This document shows positions 57,417 through 64,000 of a stretch of DNA of 64,000 nt, piece after piece. The notes under the pieces were generated by a model. The model saw only the letters and a list, made by a program, of their open reading frames with translations. It did not search any database and had not been told where the DNA came from. The translations under genes were made by a program, and so were the position numbers. This DNA comes from CAVRQM01 sp963822705. GTDB lineage: Bacteria; Pseudomonadota; Alphaproteobacteria; Acetobacterales; Acetobacteraceae. Location of the stretch: positions 1 to 64,000 of the forward strand of contig CAWGIX010000011.1 in NCBI GenBank assembly GCA_963822705.1, given 5' to 3'. The stretch's first letter is position 1, and the number at the start of each line of letters is the position of its first letter.

Positions 57417-58162
57417 TGCCTTCTCCAGCGGAACGGCTGTGCGCGCGCGAAGTTGTGCTGCGCGACGGCGCGGCGGCGATCACCGATGCTTTTGCATCCG
57501 GGGAGATTGTCGGGCTGGCCGGCCTTGACGGGCACGGGCAGGAACATTTTCTCGCAGTCCTCGCCGGCCTGCGCGCGCCGCGATGCGGTGCCATTCTCGT
57601 GCCGACCGGGCGCGGCGAGCAGGTGTTGGGGGGTCTGCGCCAAGCGGTCCGGCTGGGGGTCGCTTACTTGCCGCGTGACCGTCGTAGCACCGGCGTGTTC
57701 CCCACGCTGTCGGTCATCGACAATTTCGCCGTTGCGACCTTGGAGCGCGACCGGCGCTGGGGACTGATCGACGCCGGACGGCGGCGCGCCCGCTTCGCGG
57801 TTTTCCGTACCCGGCTTTCGGTGGTGGCGCGGTCCGATAACGCATCGATCGAGTCCTTGTCTGGCGGCAACCAGCAAAAAGTGTTGCTGGCTCGGGTTTT
57901 GGCGCTGGAGCCGCGCGTGTTGTTGCTGGACGATCCGACCCGCGGCGTCGATGCGCGCACGCGTCTCGTGCTCTACGATGTGTTTCGTGACCTGGCCGCG
58001 CGCGGCATGGCGCTGGTGCTGGTGTCCACCGAAATCGAAGAATTGCAGTTCCTGTGCGATCGCGTACTGGTGTTCCGCGACGGTAGCGTGGAGGCGAGGC
58101 TGGCGCGACAGGACGTGACGCCCGAGCGCGTCATAGCCGCGATGTTCGGCCGCACGGCATGA
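57416..58162 (+). CDS. Sugar ABC transporter ATPase, C-terminal half as a separate protein
   Basis: 248 residues equal to the second half of RbsA. Its P-loop reads GLDGHGQEHFLAVLAG, lacking the Walker lysine, as is common for RbsA C-halves. The signature LSGGNQQKVLLARVL and Walker B VLLLDDPTRGVDARTR are intact, followed by LVSTEIEELQFLCDRV. Thus this half carries a good signature while the N-half carries a good Walker A; together they could form one composite active site. Overlaps both neighbours. Confidence 0.82.
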   Translation: MPSPAERLCAREVVLRDGAAAITDAFASGEIVGLAGLDGHGQEHFLAVLAGLRAPRCGAILVPTGRGEQVLGGLRQAVRLGVAYLPRDRRSTGVFPTLSVIDNFAVATLERDRRWGLIDAGRRRARFAVFRTRLSVVARSDNASIESLSGGNQQKVLLARVLALEPRVLLLDDPTRGVDARTRLVLYDVFRDLAARGMALVLVSTEIEELQFLCDRVLVFRDGSVEARLARQDVTPERVIAAMFGRTA

Positions 58163-59082
58163 TCGCGCGGGAGTCGTGGCCCGCCCTCGGCTTGCTGGTT
58201 CTGCTGTTGGTCGTGGAGTCGGCGATAAATCCGGCGGCACTGGTGCCGTCGAACTGGGGGACCCTGCTTGGCCTGGCCGCGCCGCTGATGGCTGCGGCAG
58301 CAGCGGTAATGCCGGCCATGCTGGGCGGCGGGGGCGGCATCGACGTGTCGATCGGCCCGCTCATCGGGTTCATCAACGCCGTCTGCATCGCCGGGCTGGT
58401 GGTGGGCCTTGGTGTTACTACACCGTTGGCGATGGTGCCCGCTTGCATCGTCCTGGGCGCTGCGGTCGGAGCGGTCAACGGCGTGCTGGCCACGGTGGTC
58501 CGGGTCCAGCCGATCATCGCCACGCTTGGAAGCTATCTCGTGCTGAGCGGCCTTACCCTCACCATCCTTCCGGCGCCGATCGGGGGCGCGCCGGACTGGT
58601 TGAAGGCCCTATCCGGCACGGCATCCCTGTTGCCCCTCGGCGCCATCGTGCTGGTCTGGACGGGCATCGCCCGGACTCCGTTTTACGGTGATCTGATGGC
58701 GACGGGCAGCGACGCGCGCACGGCGCTGTCGGCGGGGGTGGCAGTCGTGCCGGTGCGGTTGCTGTCGTATGTGCTGGGTGGTGCCTTCGCGGGCGTCGCG
58801 GCGCTGCTGGTGACCGGACTGATCGGCTCGGCTGATCCCAATATCGGTCCGAACTACACCCTGCTCGCCATTTCGGCCGCGGCACTCGGCGGCGTCGGCC
58901 TGTCCGGTGGGCGCGGCGGGCTCGCAGCGGCGCTGCTGGGGGCGTTGGATATATTTCTGCTGCAGAACGTGCTGACTGCCTTCAACTCCTCTCCCTTCGT
59001 GCTGCAGATCGCCTACGGCCTGATTCTTGTCGCCTCGGTATCGCTGAACGCCTTGGCGCGGCGCAGCGCCGCCGCCGCATGA
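58159..59082 (+). CDS. Ribose-type ABC transporter permease
   Basis: 307 residues, eight to ten hydrophobic segments. The GxDLSxGS element of the family appears as GGGGIDVSIGPLIGFINAV; later come VQPIIATLGSYLVLSGLTL and LAISAAALGGVGLSGGRGG. ATGA overlap with the ATPase half upstream and with the next permease downstream. Confidence 0.88.
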   Translation: MIARESWPALGLLVLLLVVESAINPAALVPSNWGTLLGLAAPLMAAAAAVMPAMLGGGGGIDVSIGPLIGFINAVCIAGLVVGLGVTTPLAMVPACIVLGAAVGAVNGVLATVVRVQPIIATLGSYLVLSGLTLTILPAPIGGAPDWLKALSGTASLLPLGAIVLVWTGIARTPFYGDLMATGSDARTALSAGVAVVPVRLLSYVLGGAFAGVAALLVTGLIGSADPNIGPNYTLLAISAAALGGVGLSGGRGGLAAALLGALDIFLLQNVLTAFNSSPFVLQIAYGLILVASVSLNALARRSAAAA

Positions 59083-60032
59083 TTCCGCGCGCCGTTTGGC
59101 GCATCGTCGCCGCATTCGGCATGGCCGCGGCACTGCATGTGACCGGAAGCGTCTTGATCGACGGCTACTCGTCGGAGTTTTCGGTGCGGGCGATGCTGGT
59201 CCTGGCCAGTTTGCTGGCCGTTGCGTCGGCGGGACAGACGCTGGTCGTGCTGTTGGGCGGCATCGATCTCTCGGTGCCGTTCCTCATCGGGTTCGGCAAC
59301 GTCGTCGGCGCGCAGCTGTTCGGCCAAGGGGTTCCGTTCCCGCTGGTGTGCCTGATTGTGCTGGGCGCGGCGGCCGCGATCGGCGCCGTCAACGGCCTGC
59401 TCAGCGAGGGCCTGTCGGTGCATCCGCTCATCCTGACGCTGGGCATGGGCACGGCGGTGCAGGGCGCGGTCCTGCTGTGGACGGCGGGTTTTCCGTCCGG
59501 CTCGGCACCGCAGGCGGTCAATACCTTTGTCTCCATCGGCGCCACCGCCTGGGTTTTGCCGGTGCCCTGGGTGGTGCCGGCCACGGTGCTTGCCACGCTG
59601 CTGCTCATGCTGGTGCTGGCTCGCACCGCTTACGGCCGGCGCCTCTACGCGATGGGAGCAAGCCGCACCGCCGCGCCCTATGCGCTGATCCGTCCGATAC
59701 GGATGGCGGCGATTACTTATGGGGCGAGTGCCGGCTGTGCGGCGGTGGCCGGGATCCTGCTGCTCGGTTTCACCGGCTCGGCCTACGGCGACGTTGGGCA
59801 GCCGTATCTGTTCCAATCCATCGCCGCGGTGGTGATCGGAGGCACGGCACTGACGGGCGGCCAGGGTGGCATCGCCGGTACCGTCGCAGGCGCGATGGTA
59901 TTGACCGAGGCGAACACGCTACTGATCGGGATCGGCCTGTCACCGTCGCTGGTTCAGGCGACATTGGGTGCGGTAATTTTGGTCCTGGTATCGCTCTACG
60001 GCCGTACGCCGCCCTTGCGCTCTACAATCTGA
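59079..60032 (+). CDS. Ribose-type ABC transporter permease
   Basis: 317 residues; VLLGGIDLSVPFLIGFGNVV is the conserved loop, then GLSVHPLILTLGMGTAVQG and AAVVIGGTALTGGQGGIAG. Second permease of the operon, so the membrane part is probably a heterodimer. It is followed by a convergent gene 92 bp away. Confidence 0.88.
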   Translation: MIPRAVWRIVAAFGMAAALHVTGSVLIDGYSSEFSVRAMLVLASLLAVASAGQTLVVLLGGIDLSVPFLIGFGNVVGAQLFGQGVPFPLVCLIVLGAAAAIGAVNGLLSEGLSVHPLILTLGMGTAVQGAVLLWTAGFPSGSAPQAVNTFVSIGATAWVLPVPWVVPATVLATLLLMLVLARTAYGRRLYAMGASRTAAPYALIRPIRMAAITYGASAGCAAVAGILLLGFTGSAYGDVGQPYLFQSIAAVVIGGTALTGGQGGIAGTVAGAMVLTEANTLLIGIGLSPSLVQATLGAVILVLVSLYGRTPPLRSTI

Positions 60033-60124
60033 CCGTCGGTCAGTCCTATGCGGCCGGGCGGATACGTGTGCGGCACATTGCGCACGACGAAATGTTACTA
60101 GATTCGCGCGCGCGCTGGATCACC

Positions 60125-63100
60125 TCATTCGCTCGCCCTTACGCCAAGGCTGTTGAGACGATCGCGGGCTTCGGTATCGCCTAGTGCCATCGCACGCCGA
60201 TACCATGCAGCCGCGGCCGACGGATCGCCCTTCATGCCTCCGGCACCGATGGCGACAAGAAAAGCGCGATCGTAAGTCTTGCCCATCCGCGTCGCTGCCG
60301 CAGCGGAATTGGCGGCCGCGGCGCGCTCGTAAAACGGACGTGCCGCAGGCACGTTCCCGATTACGAGCATCGCGTCGCCGCTCTTGATAAAGGAGGTGAC
60401 TAACTCGCGGCTAGCCACCTTGGCGACAGTGTCGGGATGACGTGTGACATACGCGGCGGCGCCGGCGCGATTGGCGGGCAATTCGTTGCTAGGTTTCGGC
60501 GTGGCTGCCGCGGCGGGAGAAGGAGCGGATGGCGCGGCGGTCGTGCCGAGCGCTGCGACGGATTGGTTCCCAGCCGGGGATATCGGCGCCTGGGTTTGCG
60601 TGCGCACCCCCGTGGGCGATGCCGTAGCTACCACAGACCCGGATCGCGCGGGTGGGCGGCCTTCTCCCAGGGCCTGCAGCTGAGGCGGCAATTGCGGAGC
60701 CAGCGACGGCAGAACCGACCCAGCGTCGGAGACGGCTATCGTGCGCTTGGCCTCGCTGGTGGCCACCTTCTCGGGAGATTCTGCCGATGGAGAAGGTGGC
60801 GGTGCGGTAAGCGGCTGCACGGGCTGCGAGGCCTTCGCGGAACCAAGGCCGCTATCTGCGTGACTGTTGGCTTTAGGCGAGAACTGAGGAGTATCCGACA
60901 CCGTGCGATCAAGCATCGGCGCACTGAATGCGAGGGCTTCGGGTTCTGGATGGATCACCGGAGGTGGTGCGGTGCTCGGGATTTGAGCAGCCAAAGCCGG
61001 CAGTGAGCCGGACGAAACAACAGGGGCTTGGCGATCCGATACAGCCGAAACGGCCTCCGCATCAAATGCCCGCATCACCTCAGTGGTCGATCGGAGGACG
61101 GGGCGACGCCCGGCCCCAGAGTTGGCAATTGCGGGATCAACAACGGTGTTCGTTGACGAACCAGACTGTGCCGGCGGCTCCACCTCGCTGGCGTGGGCGA
61201 TTGTCAGCTCCGGCGTTTGCAGACTTCCCGGTCGAAGACGGAGCGCGGCATCAAGCACCGCACGCGACATGGCTGATCGTGCCGTGGTCCACTTGGCATT
61301 CGCCAAGGTCCATCCGGTATTCGCGGATGTCCAGATTTCTCCAAGCTTGGCCGTCGGATCCCGCGCCGCGAGCGACAGGGCCTGGGCCGTGGCAGGAACA
61401 TTCGGCATCGCACGCGACAGGCTCGATCGTACCGTGATCCAACCGGCATTCGCGGAAGTCCACAGTTTTGCAAGCTTGATTGCCCGATCGCGAACGGCAA
61501 GCGAGACGGCCTGAGTCGCCGCATAAACATCCCGAGTCGCGGCATAAACATCCAGCATCTCACGCAACACGTCTGATCGCGCCACGGTCCATCCCGTATT
61601 CGCGGAGGTCCAGATTTCTCCAAGCTTGGCCGCCGGATCGCGCGCCGCGTGCGACAGAGCCTGAGCCGCGGCAGAAACATTCACTCTCGCACGCGACATG
61701 TCGGATCGCATCACGCTCCATTCGGCGTTCGCGGAGGCCCACGGTTCTCCAAACTCGATTGCCGGCTTGCGGTCGACCAGAGAGGCCGCCTGGGTCGATG
61801 CAGGAACTGAGACGGCCCCTGCCGGTCTCGATACCGCCGCTGTTCCTGCTACTCCCACCTGACCCGCGGCCGCGGGTTGAGTTACCGAATACTGCGCGGC
61901 CGGCTCCGCCGAAACCGCCCCGACGGGTGCGCCACCGCCGCTGGCCGGAGGAGCAATCGCGGTCGGCGGGCCGGATGGCTGGGTGGCGGCCTGGGCCGTC
62001 GCGTCCTGGGGCATCGCGCCCTGGGCCGTCTTATTCTGCGCCGTCATATACAATGGGCCACTCGAAACAGCGACCACCGGGGGTGGCGCGAGGGGCGGCG
62101 AAAGGCGGCGATAGGCCAGAAACCCCGTGATTAGGATGACCTCACCCGCGATCGCGAGAAACGCACCCCGCGAGGTGCCCGCCCCCCTCCGGCGAGTTCG
62201 ATCGGCAGTCTGTCGTGCTCGTGCCAGCACGGTCTCAGATCGTTCCTGCGGCGCCATGTTGGGCGGGAGCGCGGCCCCGCGCTCGTCGGCCACCGCCAAC
62301 TCGAGCCCCGCGGGGTGGTAAAGCCGGGTAGCCGCGTTCGCCGCTGCCTGTGCTGTCAGCCGGTTGCGGCGAAGCTCGGGCCCAACATTAAGATCGCGTT
62401 CGAGGAGCTCGTTTACCTGTCCCGGGATTCCGCCAGAGTTCTTTACGATCCATAAGAGCGCGGCATCGCTCAGGCCCGGCTTCGCAGCGATGCCCGCGAG
62501 CGACAAATATCGACGGATGTAGGCCTGCGTCTCGGCGCCCGACAACGGCTCCACGCTGGCACTGATCTGGATTCTTCCTGTTGCATCCCCGCGTTGCAAT
62601 ATTTCCACGAATGGCGGGCGCGCGACAAAGATCAACTGCAGGGGAATGCCCTGGCTGCGCGCCAGATCGGATATCCCCAGCAAGTACTCAAGGGCGTCGG
62701 CTGTCAGTGCATGCGCGTCGTCGACGATCAATATCACCCGTGTATGGTCGCCATCCGCCGCCGTCAGCTTCTCGAATACATGATCCGCATCCTGGTTCGT
62801 TAGCTTGTCTTCGCCATCCTTCCCAATGATCTGCGCCATGACCTCCGACAACGAGAGCGTGCCGCCTCGTCGGGTACAGACGTGAATAAGCCGCGAGCGC
62901 GTGCTGGCTTGGGCGAAGAAAGCGCCATTCACCAGCGCTGTTTTACCGACCCCTGCAACGCCTATTATGGTGATGAAAGGATCGCGGTTCAGAACACCTT
63001 GCATCAGTGCGGTGAGCGGGGTCCGGTGAGAATCAGCAATGAATATTTCGTGGCGGCCCGGCGCAGGATAATACGCTCCGCGGCCGGCCGGCCGGGGCGC

Positions 63101-63250
63101 TTGACAACTCGCCTCTCGCTCACGCTCCAGTCCGATGGCCAACTGGTGGACGAGCCTACTCGCCTCGGCGGAACGAACGTGCCCGTCCGGATCGTGCCCG
63201 GCAGTCTCTCCGCGGTGACTACGCGACGTGGTTCGTAGCCATGACGACAT
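60125..63250 (-). CDS. ExeA/GspA-like AAA ATPase with transmembrane helix, tandem repeats and Sel1/TPR-like end
   Basis: 1041 residues. The N-terminal AAA domain (about 60-300) has Walker A GVAGVGKTAL (Lys103) and Walker B ILIVDDAHAL (Asp177-Asp178), with FIADSHRTPLTALMQGV before and SVEPLSGAETQAYIRRYLSLAG after, the order seen in ExeA, the type II secretion ATPase that binds peptidoglycan. One membrane helix at about 361-380 (FLAIAGEVILITGFLAYRRL) places the rest in the periplasm. A Pro/Ala/Gln-rich linker leads to four 43-residue repeats (about 502-676), a second disordered stretch, and a Sel1/TPR-like end (FYERAAAANSAAAATRMG, AAWYRRAMALGDTEA). The ATG at 63250 has GGAGG upstream; the longer frame to 63334 adds an Arg-rich lead. 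No other secretion gene is nearby and the role is unknown. Confidence 0.85.
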   Translation of the reverse strand: MSSWLRTTSRSHRGETAGHDPDGHVRSAEASRLVHQLAIGLEREREASCQAPRPAGRGAYYPAPGRHEIFIADSHRTPLTALMQGVLNRDPFITIIGVAGVGKTALVNGAFFAQASTRSRLIHVCTRRGGTLSLSEVMAQIIGKDGEDKLTNQDADHVFEKLTAADGDHTRVILIVDDAHALTADALEYLLGISDLARSQGIPLQLIFVARPPFVEILQRGDATGRIQISASVEPLSGAETQAYIRRYLSLAGIAAKPGLSDAALLWIVKNSGGIPGQVNELLERDLNVGPELRRNRLTAQAAANAATRLYHPAGLELAVADERGAALPPNMAPQERSETVLARARQTADRTRRRGAGTSRGAFLAIAGEVILITGFLAYRRLSPPLAPPPVVAVSSGPLYMTAQNKTAQGAMPQDATAQAATQPSGPPTAIAPPASGGGAPVGAVSAEPAAQYSVTQPAAAGQVGVAGTAAVSRPAGAVSVPASTQAASLVDRKPAIEFGEPWASANAEWSVMRSDMSRARVNVSAAAQALSHAARDPAAKLGEIWTSANTGWTVARSDVLREMLDVYAATRDVYAATQAVSLAVRDRAIKLAKLWTSANAGWITVRSSLSRAMPNVPATAQALSLAARDPTAKLGEIWTSANTGWTLANAKWTTARSAMSRAVLDAALRLRPGSLQTPELTIAHASEVEPPAQSGSSTNTVVDPAIANSGAGRRPVLRSTTEVMRAFDAEAVSAVSDRQAPVVSSGSLPALAAQIPSTAPPPVIHPEPEALAFSAPMLDRTVSDTPQFSPKANSHADSGLGSAKASQPVQPLTAPPPSPSAESPEKVATSEAKRTIAVSDAGSVLPSLAPQLPPQLQALGEGRPPARSGSVVATASPTGVRTQTQAPISPAGNQSVAALGTTAAPSAPSPAAAATPKPSNELPANRAGAAAYVTRHPDTVAKVASRELVTSFIKSGDAMLVIGNVPAARPFYERAAAANSAAAATRMGKTYDRAFLVAIGAGGMKGDPSAAAAWYRRAMALGDTEARDRLNSLGVRASE
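61225..61747 (-). repeat. 129-bp coding tandem repeats with 21-bp internal duplications
   Basis: Four units read from 61747 downward. Units 1 (61747-61619) and 3 (61468-61340) are exactly 129 bp. Unit 2 (61618-61469) is 150 bp because a 21-bp block is doubled at 61513-61554. Unit 4 (from 61339) carries a 7-residue insertion (TLANAKW) and fades near 61225. The consensus runs IWTSANTGWTVARS, then SRAMLNVSAAAQALSLA, then ARDPAAKLGE. The stretch CCAGATTTCTCCAAGCTTGG is identical at 61331 and 61610. Confidence 0.85.
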
Positions 63251-63640
63251 CAAATGGATCCCTCCGCGACCGAACCAGCGCCGCACCCGTTTGCTTTCAC
63301 GAGGGCGTCGGCAGCAACGATCCGCTCGCGCCACAAACGAGGATCTGCTTCTTCGATACGATGCTCATCCAACGTCTCCTCGAACTGGAGCGCTGCCGCT
63401 GCCCAATCACGAAATCACTGATAAAGCGGTTGCCAGCGTGCTCCGTTTCCTTTATACCGAAGCCCTACGTTAACGGCTATTTAACACACACCAATGAGGG
63501 GGCATCACGTAAAATTTATGTTGACCGGATCCTCCAAACACCCCGTCAGCCTGGGTCATCGTGGCCGGACAATCGATTCCAGGGCAGCGGATTTGATAGA
63601 CGGGCTTAGCAGTTACCGCTCTATCCCCGCCTGACGGCAA
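63251..63640. other. AT-richer gene-free region upstream of the ExeA-like gene
   Basis: No convincing gene. The segment around 63440-63540 is much poorer in GC than the genes and holds the inverted repeat GTTAA-N7-TTAAC at 63469-63485 and TATAAA on the minus strand near 63451. It is a reasonable place for the promoter of the minus-strand ATPase gene, but no clean -35/-10 pair is seen. Confidence 0.4.
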
Positions 63641-63659
63641 TCGCCATGCCGAGCTGTCC

Positions 63660-64000
63660 TACTTCGCCAAACGGGACTGCTATGCGGGCCGCCGGCAGTC
63701 GTCGCATATGAGGGGGAATGGCATCCAGCGCATATGCGTCGGATCACGTAGCGCCTCGGTCCGGGTATCCAAAACCACGACTGCGGGAGTGCATTGCTCT
63801 CCCGCAGGTCCCTCCTTGTGCCGCCGGTTCGGAGTAAGGAATAGCGGGAATAACAGCGGTAACGGGAGCGCAAGCGATCACTCCAGAGCAGAACCGTTCC
63901 CCAGTTCTCGAATCGCGGCGAGAGGTCAGGCAGTCGCACCCGTGGCGGTATCGGACTGGCCAGCTGGAGGACAAAGAAGGAACCCCAACTGGGTCGAAAC
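63660..64000 (-). pseudogene. Possible decayed IS5-type transposase fragment
   Basis: On the minus strand one frame reads RLPDLSPRFENWGTVLLWS, like the DLPPxFxxWxTV block of IS5-group transposases. Another frame further on reads EGPAGEQCTPAVVVLDTRTE, like the block ending in the first catalytic Asp (TAAVIDSRT). The two are in the right order and spacing but in different frames, and neither is open over its full length. Resemblance is by eye and weak; no terminal repeat is visible before the window ends. Confidence 0.3.

Noticed and set aside
60437..61006. Gly/Arg-rich plus-strand open frame inside the ExeA-like gene
   Set aside because: It mirrors the Pro/Ala/Ser-rich linker of the opposite strand and has no ribosome-binding site.

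Overview
The window is 64 kb of very GC-rich bacterial chromosome. Small overlapping operons, many GTG and TTG starts, a bactofilin, a complete leucine-degradation operon and many ABC importers suggest an alphaproteobacterium, probably near the Rhodospirillales/Acetobacteraceae. That placement is inference from gene content; there is no rRNA, tRNA or marker gene to fix it. I found no CRISPR array, no intact insertion sequence and no recognisable transcription-factor gene.

Layout. 1-5 kb: a secreted Gly/Met-rich protein (cut by the left edge), adenosine kinase, an EI24/CysZ-like membrane protein, a bactofilin and a polysaccharide flippase. 5.1-11.6 kb: the leucine/isovalerate operon (isovaleryl-CoA dehydrogenase, both methylcrotonyl-CoA carboxylase subunits, methylglutaconyl-CoA hydratase, HMG-CoA lyase). 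11.6-16.5 kb: an aromatic-acid transporter, 4-hydroxybenzoate hydroxylase, an aromatic amino acid decarboxylase-like enzyme and a DJ-1/PfpI protein. 16.6-25.3 kb: a five-gene Liv-type importer, then a VOC protein, an acyl-CoA ligase, a medium-chain dehydrogenase and a hotdog thioesterase. 25.3-28.8 kb: a peptidase remnant, glycerol kinase, a second VOC protein and a MATE exporter. 28.9-34.1 kb: a respiratory cluster with a B-family (ba3-like) oxygen reductase and three multihaem c-type cytochromes.

34-41 kb: an FAD amine/amino acid oxidase, a 2-hydroxyacid dehydrogenase, an OmpA-like protein, RecQ, an ABC exporter and a creatininase-family hydrolase. 41.3-47.8 kb: a MalFG-type sugar importer operon with two binding proteins, a Gfo/Idh/MocA oxidoreductase and a divergent phytanoyl-CoA dioxygenase-like gene. 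47.8-60 kb: two ribose-type importers facing apart, with a YcaQ-type DNA glycosylase and a beta-propeller lactonase between them; the second has its ATPase split into two genes. 60.1-63.3 kb: a long membrane-anchored ExeA-like ATPase carrying 43-residue tandem repeats and a Sel1/TPR-like end. The right edge holds a possible decayed transposase.

Reading quality. About twenty genes are interrupted by single-base indels while their protein sequence continues intact in another frame. By eye I placed roughly 35 one-base insertions and about five deletions. This insertion-heavy pattern looks more like uncorrected long-read error than gene decay. I therefore give whole-gene spans and note each break. 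Several apparent gene fusions are products of these breaks.
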